From: Kamptonema formosum PCC 10802
GTDB taxonomy: Bacteria > Cyanobacteriota > Cyanobacteriia > Cyanobacteriales > Oscillatoriaceae
Assembly (NCBI RefSeq): GCF_000332335.1
Contig: NZ_KB235948.1
Span: 6,797,228 to 6,861,227, forward strand
Direction: 5' to 3'
Length of the DNA stretch: 64,000 bases
The notes beneath the pieces are model-generated. The model made no database searches and was not told the origin of the DNA. It saw nothing but the letters and a program-made list of their open reading frames with translations. The position numbers and the translations under genes were made by a program. Numbering within the stretch: position 1 is the stretch's first letter; each line of letters starts with the position of its first letter. Below, one piece after another: positions 29,199-38,669 of the stretch.

Positions 29199-30431
29199 CT
29201 AAAATACCGTCCCATCGCTCTCAATCTGAATGGGGGGTGCGCCCCCAGCCCTTAACTCACCGGCAATTTTCCGACCGGCACTCCAAGTTCCCCCTTGCAA
29301 TATCTTAACCAGGGGCAGTGCCTCTGGGCTCGCGCCCAGCTGTTTGCGAATTGCCTCAGCAAGCCGGTCTAGCAAACTCACCGTCAGCGCCCTCCACTCC
29401 ACAATTATCTCAGATCCGGGCAAGTGACGCGCTTGCAAAACTGCCGGTTCTTTCACTTCCAGCAATCCTAAATCCAGGCAAAGCCCGCCGTTGCGATATT
29501 CCGGCAAACCCGTCAGCTCATCCAGCCCAGTGATTTCCAACCCCAGCTCCTCAAGGGGCTCCAAAAGCGAGTAAGTCAGCCACTGGGAAAGTTTGTGAAA
29601 CGGGACATACTCAGCGCCGGGGCTCTCCCCTCGCAACGCGGGATGAGGCCACACATCACCCAGATTAACACCGGCAATGGCAAATCTTCCCGGCCATATT
29701 TCGCCCAGCCCCTCCAAAACAGCCTTTAACACAGCCTTAGCTTCCAGTTTGCCCTCACGCGCTTTCCCCAAAAGATAATTTACCAAATTGCCCGGGCGCG
29801 GGCTATCCTCTCCAAATATTTCCGGATGGGTTTGCAACGCTTGTCCCAGTCGCTGCAGCAATTCCAGCCTGCCGGCAGCACCCACCAAAGGATTTGACTG
29901 ACTCACTTGAAATCCCTGCGCCAGGGCTGGCTCAGTTAACCCCTGAAGTCCGCCGGCATCCGCTCGCACCGGCATCTCACTATTGCTGGAAAAAGTGCCA
30001 TTGCAAAACATCCGGAAACTCGCCACAGCCAGCCCTTCCGATCGCCGGTAAACTAGCCCTGTTTCCTGTTCGCAATACTGCCAGTCAGCGCCGGCACCGG
30101 CATCCAGAAGCACGCTAACCATTGCCAAATCAAACTTAACTTGCGCCCGCTCAACCGCACTCAGACCTGCTAGCGCCCCATCCAGCCCAGCTGTGCGCGG
30201 CACATCCCCAACCTCGAAATGCCGCCAGCGCGAATGGAAGGGAATATTCAAATCCGGATACTGCCCGTAAATCACTTGAATAACCCAACCCGCCACGTCT
30301 TCCAGCCGGCTCAAACGAGGGCGAAAATAGCGGAGTTTCCCCTCACATGCTAGAGTAAAGATTCGCTCGCAGCGCTCTCGAATAGCTGCCGGCGAGCGCA
30401 AATAAGCGATAGCCTCGTAATTTTCTCTCAT
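29199..30431 (-). CDS. DUF1688 family protein, URC4-like (uracil degradation)
   Basis: This 410-aa protein matches the DUF1688/URC4 family, with YLRSPAAIRERCERIFTLA at the N-terminus, GWVIQVIYGQYPDLNIPFHS, and FHSRWRHFE. URC4 is essential for uracil catabolism through the URC pathway in Lachancea kluyveri, although its exact chemistry is not settled. The neighbours are the two other URC homologues. The start at 30431 is supported by the family N-terminus. I am confident of the family and less so of the physiological role. Confidence 0.88.
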   Translation of the reverse strand: MRENYEAIAYLRSPAAIRERCERIFTLACEGKLRYFRPRLSRLEDVAGWVIQVIYGQYPDLNIPFHSRWRHFEVGDVPRTAGLDGALAGLSAVERAQVKFDLAMVSVLLDAGAGADWQYCEQETGLVYRRSEGLAVASFRMFCNGTFSSNSEMPVRADAGGLQGLTEPALAQGFQVSQSNPLVGAAGRLELLQRLGQALQTHPEIFGEDSPRPGNLVNYLLGKAREGKLEAKAVLKAVLEGLGEIWPGRFAIAGVNLGDVWPHPALRGESPGAEYVPFHKLSQWLTYSLLEPLEELGLEITGLDELTGLPEYRNGGLCLDLGLLEVKEPAVLQARHLPGSEIIVEWRALTVSLLDRLAEAIRKQLGASPEALPLVKILQGGTWSAGRKIAGELRAGGAPPIQIESDGTVF

Positions 30432-30564
30432 TCAGTAATTGTGAGCCCCCTCCCTCTTTTCTTTCCTTGGCGCTCCTTCACGGCGGCGGTTTCTAACACC
30501 CCTCAATTCTAACCGCTATAGAAACCTGATTTTCTTTAACAAACCAGGTTTCTCCAGCACCTAC

Positions 30565-31827
30565 TTATTCTAAACCGCGCCCCTGAATTTCGGCAAGCGC
30601 CACGCGGTCGGGCACCTCCCCTTCAGTGTAGTAACCAGCCGCCTTCTTGGCAGCGATTTCCACCTGAGCGTCAGGCGGAATCAACCCCTCTGGAATCGCG
30701 ACTCGCTGAACCACCTCAATTCCCGACTGCACGATAGCGCTATACTTCATATCGCTCATCGAAACCAGCCGGTCAATCTTGGAAATCCCCAGCCAGTGCA
30801 GGACATCCGGCATCAGTTCTTGAAACCGCATATCCTGCACCCCTGCCACGCATTCCGTGCGGGTAAAATAGGACTCCGCCCGATCGCCGCCTTCCTGGCG
30901 CTTCCGCGCATTATACACCAAAAATTTCGTCACCTCACCCAGAGCGCGGCCTTCCTTGCGAAAATAGGCAATTACGCCCGCCCCGCCTTCCTGAGCCGTC
31001 CCCACGCAGACCTCAATCCCGTGCACCAAATAGGGCCGGCAGGTGCAAATATCGGAACCGAACACATCCGAACCGTTGCACTCGTCGTGCACCCGAACCG
31101 CCAGGGGTTTATTGGGGTCGGTAATGGCTGCAATATCCCCAATAATGTAAACTGTCAATCCCCCAATCGGAGGCAAAAATACATTCAGATCCGGGCGAGT
31201 CACCAGTTCGGGAAACATCCCCCCCGTCTGCTCAAACAGAGTGCGGCGCAGGTCGCTTTCTCCCACTCCGAAGCGCTTGGCGATTCCGGGCAAATACCAA
31301 ACCGGATCAATGGCGGCTTTGGTGACAACTAAATCCCCACCCTCTTTGACAATCTTGCCGTCTACCTGCAAGCGCCCCTCTTGAATTGCCGTTTTAAGTT
31401 CCGGCATATTAATGTGAGCTTTTGTGATAGCAATTGTGGGGCGAATATCGTATCCCCCCTCGAAAAATTGCGCGTAAACTTCACCCACCAGAGCGCCAAA
31501 GGGATCGAGGGAGACAATCTTATCGGGGTCAGCCCAGCTGGGGTGGGGGCCAATTTGCTCAGCGGGAGAGGTATTGGTAAGATCGGGCCGGTGATTGGAT
31601 TGCAGTTTGCCTCGGGCTACGGCGAGGGCGCGATAAACTGCATAGGAGCCGGCGTGAGTGCCAATCACATTTCGGTGAGCCGAATTCGTCACAGTAGCGA
31701 TGACTGGGCCTCGGTTGAGCGGGTTTTTTTCCCCCCAGTGAATCGGAATTGGTTTCGGGCCGAATCGCGTTGGGTGCGACGTTAAAACAATATGCTTGGG
31801 CTTTGGAGTTTTAGTGTTGTCTTGCAT
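30565..31827 (-). CDS. GTP cyclohydrolase II-like protein, URC1-type
   Basis: This 420-aa protein has the GTP cyclohydrolase II core with zinc ligands in HDECNGSDVFGSDICTC and the RKEGRALGEV segment. The long N-terminal extension (IVLTSHPTRFGPKPIPIHWG) marks the URC1 branch rather than riboflavin RibA. In the URC pathway, URC1 is proposed to open the uracil ring of a nucleotide intermediate. It lies upstream of the DUF1688 gene on the same strand, with a 133-bp gap that holds a partial MITE-1 hairpin (30517-30554). Confidence 0.9.
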   Translation of the reverse strand: MQDNTKTPKPKHIVLTSHPTRFGPKPIPIHWGEKNPLNRGPVIATVTNSAHRNVIGTHAGSYAVYRALAVARGKLQSNHRPDLTNTSPAEQIGPHPSWADPDKIVSLDPFGALVGEVYAQFFEGGYDIRPTIAITKAHINMPELKTAIQEGRLQVDGKIVKEGGDLVVTKAAIDPVWYLPGIAKRFGVGESDLRRTLFEQTGGMFPELVTRPDLNVFLPPIGGLTVYIIGDIAAITDPNKPLAVRVHDECNGSDVFGSDICTCRPYLVHGIEVCVGTAQEGGAGVIAYFRKEGRALGEVTKFLVYNARKRQEGGDRAESYFTRTECVAGVQDMRFQELMPDVLHWLGISKIDRLVSMSDMKYSAIVQSGIEVVQRVAIPEGLIPPDAQVEIAAKKAAGYYTEGEVPDRVALAEIQGRGLE

Positions 31828-32140
31828 ATATAATTCCTGTAAATTAGTGGTTGATTGCGGTTTTTCAGCGTGCGGTCAGCCGGTTGGGAAGCACCCATTT
31901 TTTGCGTTCCCCCTCTCCCATGATGGGAGAGGGGGTTAGGGGGTGAGGGTGAAAATTTTTGCATGCAATGGCACGCTCCCGCCGGTTGAGTGGGAGCAAA
32001 GCAGTATTTTAGCAATAGGATTTGGATAGAGAAGTATCCCACGCTCCAGACTTGCTTGTACCTTACGAGACTGTTTCCAGCACCCCCCGAAACCATCAGG
32101 ACACCCGCCCAGTGGGGCCAACCCGAGGCCGGTGGGGAAG

Positions 32141-32253
32141 ATGGGGAGCATCCCGGTTGTGCAAAGAAGCCCATATCAATGCGACCATGATTTCAGCAGG
32201 GGGTAGGAGGAGAAGATTTTTGGCCAGCGAATCTTTGGAAACGGGATTGAAAC
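32141..32253 (-). repeat. 113-bp element, copy A, ending in a CRISPR-repeat-like sequence
   Basis: This is one of two inverted copies of a 113-bp sequence; the other is at 34205-34317. On the + strand it runs from ATGGGGAGCATCCCGGTTGT to GGAAACGGGATTGAAAC. The last 14 bases, AACGGGATTGAAAC, equal the 3' end of the array repeat as read in the crRNA. By eye about 100 of 113 positions agree with copy B. The surrounding 31828-32356 holds a C-rich hairpin but no gene. Confidence 0.75.
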
Positions 32254-32356
32254 ACCCCGCTCTCTATCATCCTGCTGGCCTCCTGCGGCATCGCTTTTTC
32301 TTTTTCTTAATAAAGTGTAACAATAAATAAAACAGTCTCATCAACAAGGAGTTGCC

Positions 32357-32416
32357 ATGAGCGAGAAAAACTATTCTTGGAAGGGCAGTCCGAATGCGGG
32401 ACTGGTGCTGACCTAG
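32357..32416 (+). CDS. Very short ORF, probable gene remnant
   Basis: A 19-codon frame (MSEKNYSWKGSPNAGLVLT) follows a good Shine-Dalgarno sequence, AAGGAGTTGCC. It ends in TAG and is followed by low-complexity GC-rich DNA. The combination of a strong ribosome-binding site with an abrupt end suggests the 5' end of a truncated gene. I do not recognise the protein. Confidence 0.35.
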   Translation: MSEKNYSWKGSPNAGLVLT

Positions 32417-32715
32417 CGGGTGCGAGTGCCCTACCCGTCCCGATCCTGGGCTTCGCCGGTTAGGGGTGAGAGGTCAGGGGTGAGGTGTTGGGGGTGAGGG
32501 GAAGGTGTGGGGGATCGGCCCCAACCTCCAAGCTGAAACCTCAAACCTCTCGCCCTCTCCCCATCTCCCCCTGTCGCCCTTTTCCCCCTCCCTCCGCCAC
32601 CGGCGATCGGCATCACAGTGTCCAGAGCAAAAAATCACATCTGGCCAAAGCCTGCCATCACCAGGCGAGCCTCAGGAATGCCGCACAGTCAGAAGGTCGA
32701 GTTCAAGCCACCCCG

Positions 32716-32910
32716 ATGCCAGCCAGCTTACCCTTAACAGTCGAACAAGTGATTTGCCAGATATTTACCCGCCGCCGCATCTCTCGCATGGACCAGCATC
32801 TGCTGATGACGGCCTTGCTATCCAAAGATTCAATTAGCCCCGAAGAAGAAACCCAAGTTCAAAAAGTGTTTGATTTTCTCCAAAGAGGATTCCTGAAAGT
32901 CGTCGATTAA
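32716..32910 (+). CDS. Small conserved cyanobacterial protein
   Basis: This 64-aa protein begins MPASLPLTVEQVICQIFTRR and ends VFDFLQRGFLKVVD. It appears all-helical and resembles a small hypothetical family common in cyanobacteria. I use the ATG at 32716; the open frame continues upstream through repeat-like DNA. No function is known to me. The gap that follows (32911-33265) shows nothing I can assign. Confidence 0.65.
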   Translation: MPASLPLTVEQVICQIFTRRRISRMDQHLLMTALLSKDSISPEEETQVQKVFDFLQRGFLKVVD

Positions 32911-33265
32911 CGCTTGGCGTGTGCCCTCTATATTCAATCTATAAAAACCCTTTTTTCCAGAATTTAAGAAGATTACATAACCTGCTAGCCTGAGTTTGAC
33001 AGGATTTTTCAAGAAATTAATAACGCGGGGCCATGAACCAGTATTGTTCTGTAGGAAAGCAGAATTTTATCGCTAAACCACCACAAGGAGCCCCGTTTCT
33101 TGTGACTTGAGTTTGTCTTTATAAATGAACTGTTAAATTGCGCCAAACTTTCTGCTAGCCAATGGGTTCGGTCTGCCTTACCTCACTGTAGGCGCTCTGC
33201 ATGTCTCGCCGCGAGAGAGAACGCCGCCTCCGCTTCAGGTTTAGGTTTCACTCGCTGACAGGGAT

Positions 33266-33472
33266 TTAAAAGCACGGGAACCCAGAGCCGGAATTTTTGG
33301 GTAAGGACTTGAAGAGCCTGTCATAATTATTCGGATCTTTCCAAGAATAATAAGCTCCTAACAAAATAGCTGCCCCCAGCATAATCCACCCCAAACTGTA
33401 AGATATCGCCCACAAACTTATTAAAGTTATATGGGGGAATGCGGAAAATTTATTCCGGAAATTTGCGCTCAT
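33266..33472 (-). CDS. Possible small membrane protein
   Basis: Starting at the ATG at 33472 (MSANFRNKFSAF), preceded by AGGGG, this 68-aa frame has one long hydrophobic stretch, LISLWAISYSLGWIMLGAAI, followed by a polar C-terminus. It would be a single- or double-span membrane protein. I do not recognise it, and it could be spurious. Confidence 0.4.
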   Translation of the reverse strand: MSANFRNKFSAFPHITLISLWAISYSLGWIMLGAAILLGAYYSWKDPNNYDRLFKSLPKNSGSGFPCF

Positions 33473-33698
33473 AGATCCCCTGCTTTTAGACGATTTATGT
33501 GAACTTAATGATGCGTGCAATCCATGTTTATCATTACAGTATTTATGTTGAAATTGCATCTCTCAAAAGAGAGATATTTGATTCTTAAAATCAATTACAT
33601 TAGGGAGGAAGATTGATGCCAAGAAAGCTCGACCGGCAAGCCTTAAACCCCGCTCCCCCCCTCTGCGACTGGAGCTTCGGTCAGGCCGGCGTCTCCAG

Positions 33699-34908
33699 TC
33701 AGCCGGCAGTCGGGGATTTCTTGCCGAAACCGGCGCTTGCGCCCAAAATACTGAAGCGCTCGATATTTCCCTGCTGTGCTGCCAGTACCGCAGTCATCCT
33801 CACGAGTGCCGCCTCGCTCATGGCTGGATAGCAAGGCAGGTAAACGAGGCGCTCAAAAATTTGGCGAGTCGTGGTGGCCGCCAGATAGGGGCCATCAGGG
33901 GCGTCGGCCACGCACATGCTGCTGCCAGAGGTGGCGTCAAAACCGGCAGCGGCGAGGGCGGCAATCAGGGTTTGCCGGCGCTCAGCCAGCACCGGCACGA
34001 CCCAGTGGGAGCGGTAGGGAGCGGCAGATCCAGGCACAGTGACCCCGGGGCAGCGCTGGCGCAACAGGCGGACCAGAGTTTCGCCGCACTCAACCTGCGC
34101 CGCCATGCGGGCGGGAGTGTAGCGGCGCAGCCGGCGCGCCAGCAGGGCCAGCAGGGGAGTGCAGGGCTGCTGGCGCAGGCGGGGGAAGAGTTCGCCGCCG
34201 GCAAATTTCAATCCCGTTTCCGGGATTCAGCTGGTCAAAAATCTTCTCCTCCTACCCCCTGCTAAAATCATTATCGCATTAATATGAGCTTCTTTGCACA
34301 ACCGGGATGCTCCCCATTCGCCCTGCCAGCGCCGGATCTCGCACGCGCAGCAAAGCCCCGCCCAGGGCAGTCGCCCGCTTAATGCTGCCAAAACTAAAAC
34401 AGCTGACATCCGCTTCCGGGTGGCCGGTGAAGCCCGGCGCGTAAGCTTGGGCGCAGTCCTCCACCACTAGCGCACCGCAGCGGCGGGCTTTTTCCAGCAC
34501 CGGCTCTATGGGAGCGCGAGTCCCAAACAGGTGCGCCACCACGACCTGCCGAGTAGAAGCAGTGATGGCTCGCTCCAGAAAAGCCGGCTCTGGTGCCAGA
34601 GTCGCCGGGTCCAGGTCCACCGGCACCGGCGTCAGCCCGTGATAGCGGACAGTGCGAACCATATCCGGGATAGTGAGAGCGCTGAGCGCCACCTCACTCC
34701 CCGCCGGCAGTTGCAGCGCTTGCAGCAGCAAGTCAAAGCCAGAACGCACCGACAGACACGCCAGAGCCACTCCCGGCGAGCTTCCCAGCCACCCGCGCTC
34801 CAGCTGTTCTTGGATAGCTTGACGCTCAGATTGCCGGCAGCTGAGGGCAGCGCCCAGGCCACAGGCCAAATCCAGCCCATCGATATCCAACCGTTTGCGT
34901 GCCCACAT
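33699..34908 (-). pseudogene. DegT/DnrJ/EryC1-type aminotransferase, interrupted
   Basis: The N-terminal part (34908 down to about 34318) reads as a PLP aminotransferase: LSVRSGFDLLLQALQLPAGS, VAHLFGTRAPIEP, VVEDCAQAYAPG and the PLP-lysine motif SFGSIKRATALGGALL. The C-terminal part (34204 down to 33699) continues the fold (SAAPYRSHWVVPVL, FERLVYLPCYPAMSEAA). Between them lies the 113-bp element, which brings in a stop codon, and some family sequence appears to be missing as well. The gene is therefore broken by the insertion. Confidence 0.8.
34205..34317 (+). repeat. 113-bp element, copy B, inside the aminotransferase gene
   Basis: This is the inverted partner of the copy at 32141-32253. 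On the + strand it begins TTTCAATCCCGTTTCCGGGA, matching bases 2-27 of the array repeat with one change (G to T). The change keeps a perfect stem with a GNRA-type loop (GAAA instead of GCAA). It then continues with TCTTCTCCTCCTACCCCC and ends GGATGCTCCCCAT. It disrupts the surrounding reading frame. Confidence 0.75.
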
Positions 34909-34911
34909 TGA

Positions 34912-35355
34912 TTGAACGACTCAAAAGCCGATTGAAGATAATTTGTTAATTTTACCATAGAAGCGGCTTTCTGTCAAGTGCAGATTCTTTCTCGGTTCCG
35001 GGTGCCGGCCCCCATTTCTGGTGGGAGCGGGAAGCAGGAAGCCAGAATGAATTTGTTCATCCTTTCCCTGCCGCCGCCAACCGCCCGAGCTTCTGTTTTG
35101 TTATCTCCTGGCTCGCCCCCTCAATTAACATGAAACTTAACATAAAACTCTGCCTTTCGGTATAAGTGAGAAAACGGAGTAGCAGTTACTATAGAAGCAA
35201 TTAACCTTCAAATATCTTTTGTTGGCGAGGCGCACTTATCCTCGCGGACTTGCTGTTGCAGCCAACTGGAATCAAGCACAAGTCAGCTAAAGCGATCGGG
35301 GAACCAGCGCCCTCACCATCAGGTAAAGCTGTTGGCAGTTAAAAGGGAGTGAAAT
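34912..35355. other. Intergenic region upstream of the baeRF gene
   Basis: This 444-bp gap between divergent genes is less GC-rich near 34930-34980 and 35130-35220. It contains GAAGCAATTAACC-type AT stretches that could hold promoters. I see no ORF, hairpin terminator or RNA gene that I can support. Confidence 0.4.
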
Positions 35356-36525
35356 ATGAGCTTATTGTCCGCAGAAGAACTCAAAACACTGGTAGAACAG
35401 CCTCAGGGAGTGTGCGTCTCAATTTATATGCCGGCCTACCGAATAGGGGCAGAAGTTCAGCAGAACCCCATCCGGTACAAAAATTTGCTGCGAGAGGCGG
35501 AAGAGCGATTGGTCGAGACGGGGATGAGCCAGCGGGAGGCCCGAGAATTTTTGCAGCCGGCTGCTGAAAAACTCGATGACACATTTTTCTGGGAGCGCCA
35601 GAGCGACGGACTGGCAATATTCCTGGCTGACGGCGCATTCCATTCCTACCGGCTGCCGCTAAATTTTGAAGAATTCGTTGCGGTCAGCAACCATTTCCAT
35701 CTCAAACCGCTGCTGCCCCTCCTCACCAGCGATGGCCGGTTTTATATTCTGGCTTTGAGCCAAAAGCAAGTCAGGCTGCTGGAATGCACGCGCTACAGCG
35801 TCAGGGAAGTAGAATTGGAAAATTTGCCACAGAGTATGGAGGAAGCCCTCCTGTATGACGATAGGAGCAAAGACCCGCAGTACCGAATGGGAACCTCCAA
35901 AGGGGGAACAGCCAATGCTTTTCAGCAGCCCGGCACGTTTCACGGACAGGGAAGCCCTGACAGCGACGATATCAAGCGGGATATCCTGCAATATTTTCAC
36001 ATCATTAATAAGGCAGTTTACGGCGAATGTCTGCGGCAAGAAAAAGCCCCTCTTGTGCTAGCCAGTGTCGAGTACCTGCTGCCGATTTACCGGGAGGCAA
36101 ATACTTACCAGCATTTAGTCAGTGAGGGGATTGCGGGAAACGCTGAAATCCTGAAGCCAGAAGAATTGCACGCCCAAGCGTGGCCGATTGTGGGGCCCCT
36201 GTTTATGGAGGCGCAGCAAAAAGCCATTGAGCGCTACAAGGAACTTGCCGGCACGGGCCGAACTTCCACCAACGTTGAAGAGGCAATACCGGCAGCTCAT
36301 TACGGGCGAATCGACGAACTGTTTGTTGGCGTTGGCGCTCACAAGTGGGGCGTCTTCAATCCCGAAGATAGCACCCTTCAGCTCCACCCCGATCCAGAAG
36401 CCGGTGACGAGGATTTATTGGATACCGCAGCGATTGAAACCATCTTGCACGGCGGCACAGTTTATGCGGTCGATCCAGACAAAGTGCCCGATGAAGCACC
36501 CCTAGCAGCGGTGTTCCGCTATTGA
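35356..36525 (+). CDS. Bacterial archaeo-eukaryotic release factor-like protein (baeRF family)
   Basis: This 389-aa protein resembles the baeRF family, bacterial proteins related to domain 2 of aRF1/eRF1. The N-terminus has VCVSIYMPAYRIGAEVQQNP, followed by QSDGLAIFLADG and FYILALSQKQVRLLEC; the C-terminus has HYGRIDELFVGVGAHKWG. These proteins are thought to act on ribosomes under stress, possibly as hydrolases, but remain poorly characterised. The start has AAAAGGGAG upstream. It is monocistronic. Confidence 0.82.
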   Translation: MSLLSAEELKTLVEQPQGVCVSIYMPAYRIGAEVQQNPIRYKNLLREAEERLVETGMSQREAREFLQPAAEKLDDTFFWERQSDGLAIFLADGAFHSYRLPLNFEEFVAVSNHFHLKPLLPLLTSDGRFYILALSQKQVRLLECTRYSVREVELENLPQSMEEALLYDDRSKDPQYRMGTSKGGTANAFQQPGTFHGQGSPDSDDIKRDILQYFHIINKAVYGECLRQEKAPLVLASVEYLLPIYREANTYQHLVSEGIAGNAEILKPEELHAQAWPIVGPLFMEAQQKAIERYKELAGTGRTSTNVEEAIPAAHYGRIDELFVGVGAHKWGVFNPEDSTLQLHPDPEAGDEDLLDTAAIETILHGGTVYAVDPDKVPDEAPLAAVFRY

Positions 36526-36666
36526 TACTTTTGATGGCGAACTGCCCCACCGGCCCGCCACACCGCTACAATATCCCCTGGGTGGATGTTGCATGCTATA
36601 CCAACCGGCGGAGAGTTCATTCTGAGGGAAGAAACCCGGTTTCTGGTTCCAGGCTTGACCTTGAGG

Positions 36667-36906
36667 TCAGCTTGCCGCACCGGCGGCTTGTTTCCCTGAC
36701 TCCTCAACTAATTTTTTCAGGCGCATGTATGCCTGCTCTGAGGTCAGGGGTGGGCATTCATTTTCGTTGGGGATGTAGAATTGCCGGCTGTCGGAAAAGT
36801 ACCGGACGACCAAACTGGGAATCAGCCCTAAATTTACAGCTTCTTTTCCTAGTTTTTCTGCGGTTTCCCCCAGGCTTGTCTGATCGTGAAACTTATACTC
36901 TGTCAC
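36667..36906 (-). CDS. Hypothetical small protein
   Basis: This 79-aa frame begins MTEYKFHDQTSLGETAEKLG and has a basic, helical C-terminal half (AYMRLKKLVEESGKQ). It has plausible coding composition. A GAAACCCGGTTTC half-hairpin lies just beyond its 3' end. I do not recognise the family. Confidence 0.5.
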   Translation of the reverse strand: MTEYKFHDQTSLGETAEKLGKEAVNLGLIPSLVVRYFSDSRQFYIPNENECPPLTSEQAYMRLKKLVEESGKQAAGAAS

Positions 36907-36959
36907 GGATTTATATCCTTATAAAGCGAAATTTGTAACCGGGCGGTATTGAGCGAAGC

Positions 36960-37032
36960 TATAGCGGATCTCAGTTGAATGAGCTACGGTCCAGAAACCC
37001 GGTTTCTTTAAGAAACCGGGTTTTTCAGTACC
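36960..37032. mobile_element. MITE-1 partial copy
   Basis: It starts TATAGCGGATCTCAGTTG and contains the full GAAACCCGGTTTC-TTTAA-GAAACCGGGTTT hairpin and TTCAGTACC, then loses similarity. The far end is missing. It lies just downstream of the erythromycin-esterase-family gene. Confidence 0.7.
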
Positions 37033-37101
37033 TTTTTTGACAGCCCCCGTGAGGGAGCGCCAAGGAAAGAGAAGAAGAGGGTTTGTTAGGGTTGCCTGTG
37101 A

Positions 37102-38439
37102 TTAAAGACTGGAAGGGAAGGTCTGCGGCACTCCGTCTGTCTGCGACTCACCGGCAGTCTCGACCGGCTCGACCGCCCGCGCAACGTCGAAGTAAACCAC
37201 GGCATCAAATTGGTGCGATAGGGATGCGTAAAAGTAGTTGCTAACGAGTTCCATCTCTGGATCGTAGACGGCACCAATCGCCCGCTCCATCCGGCGCGGG
37301 CGCAAACCGGCGGCGATGGGATCGTCGTGTAAGGGCAGCAAAAAGCTGGGGATTCCCGTCTCGTGGAACAGCGCCTCGTAACTGTCTGGGAGTGCCGGCG
37401 GGACGCGCACGCGCCCGGCTGGCCCGCCCCAGCCGGCAGCTGCGGTGACGGTGCCGGTGTTGGCAGTCAAGCCAACGAGCACAGCGTCGCCCTTGTATCG
37501 CTGGCGCACCAGCTCTCCGACGTTGAACTCGTCCAAGTCTCCCATCTCTGTCGCTCGCGCGTCGCCGAGGTGGGAGTTGTGCGCCCAAACGGCGATTTTT
37601 GCGGCTCTCCCCTGCCGGTCGAGGTGGGCCACCAGGACGTCGAGGGTTTCCGCCATGTGGTGCTCCCGCAGGTTCCACGAAGAAGCGCGACCGCCAAACA
37701 TGGATCGGTAGTATTGCTCAGCGTTCTTTACCAGCCGGGCGTTTTGTTCGGCGTAGAAGAACTCGTCCTCCGCCAGCCGGCTGTCCCGCTGCTTGTACTC
37801 GCCGGCACGGCGCTGCAGCTCAACCAGCTGTTTGACCAGTTCTTTCTGGCAGGATTCGGAGAAGTTGAAACCAAAGGCGTCTTTGCACAATGGGTTTTTC
37901 TCGGAGACGTGCCCCAAGCAGGAGTAGCGCTGTCGCGCCCGCTTAGCGGAGGTTGGGTCAACTCTGTCGAGATAGTTGAGGACTTCTTGAATTGAGGCCG
38001 ACAGGCTGTAGAGATCCAAACCGTAAAAGCCGGCAGCCGGTGCGCCAGCCGGCAGTGCGTCATTATATTCCCGCAGCCAGCCAATAAAGTCCAGCACATC
38101 GACATTGCGCCACATCCACGCTCCTGAGCGCTCGAAGCCATCGAGGGCTTCTATGCTTGTTTCCCCGGCACCCCGCACAAAGCGGTTCACCCGATAGGCG
38201 TCGGGCCAGTCCGCCTCCACCGCCACTGCCGCGAAGCCTTTCTCTTGGATCAGCCGCTTGGTGATTTCGGCTCGGGCGTGATAGAATTCGTGCGTGCCGT
38301 GGGAGGCCGCGCCCAGCAGCACAAAGCGGGCGTCACCGATCAGTTCCATCAGTGAGTCCCAGTCAGACGCCGCACCCGTCAGTCGCAGGGCGGCAGACCT
38401 CACGGCATCAGTCAGGCCGGCACCAGTCGCGCTTAGCAT
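37102..38439 (-). CDS. Erythromycin esterase family protein
   Basis: This 445-aa protein belongs to the erythromycin esterase (EreA-like) superfamily. Key motifs are VLLGAASHGTHEFYHARAEI and AVAVEADWPDAYRVNRFVRG, carrying the conserved His and Glu. The middle holds FYGLDLYSLSASIQEVL and the C-terminus AVVYFDVARAVEP. Many members in environmental bacteria have no known role in macrolide resistance. A second, deleted copy lies at 51378-51940, so the family was duplicated here. Confidence 0.88.
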   Translation of the reverse strand: MLSATGAGLTDAVRSAALRLTGAASDWDSLMELIGDARFVLLGAASHGTHEFYHARAEITKRLIQEKGFAAVAVEADWPDAYRVNRFVRGAGETSIEALDGFERSGAWMWRNVDVLDFIGWLREYNDALPAGAPAAGFYGLDLYSLSASIQEVLNYLDRVDPTSAKRARQRYSCLGHVSEKNPLCKDAFGFNFSESCQKELVKQLVELQRRAGEYKQRDSRLAEDEFFYAEQNARLVKNAEQYYRSMFGGRASSWNLREHHMAETLDVLVAHLDRQGRAAKIAVWAHNSHLGDARATEMGDLDEFNVGELVRQRYKGDAVLVGLTANTGTVTAAAGWGGPAGRVRVPPALPDSYEALFHETGIPSFLLPLHDDPIAAGLRPRRMERAIGAVYDPEMELVSNYFYASLSHQFDAVVYFDVARAVEPVETAGESQTDGVPQTFPSSL

Positions 38440-38669
38440 ATTTCTCCCTTTCTGTCAAGATAAAAGACAGAGGAAAAAGGAAAAAGAGAAATTTCTCTCT
38501 TTCGCCTTTTACCCCCTGTAGCCATTCCGACTAATTGCTTCTAATTCATGGCATCTCAATCGGTTGCGTAACGAGGCAGAGCCTCTAGAGGGGCGTTCCC
38601 AACCGCTTTACAAACTAGAGGGATTCAAGCGAAATTGATATGACCTGCCGGCGTTTTTCCCGCCCGAAA

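Noticed and set aside
33617-33831. + strand ORF with a GGAGGA ribosome-binding site (MPRKLDRQALNPAPP)
   Set aside because: Most of it is antisense to the aminotransferase C-terminus and has no recognisable family. A remnant start is possible but unsupported.
37241-37995. Long opposite-frame ORFs within the erythromycin-esterase-family gene
   Set aside because: They are shadows caused by high GC in a well-supported coding sequence.
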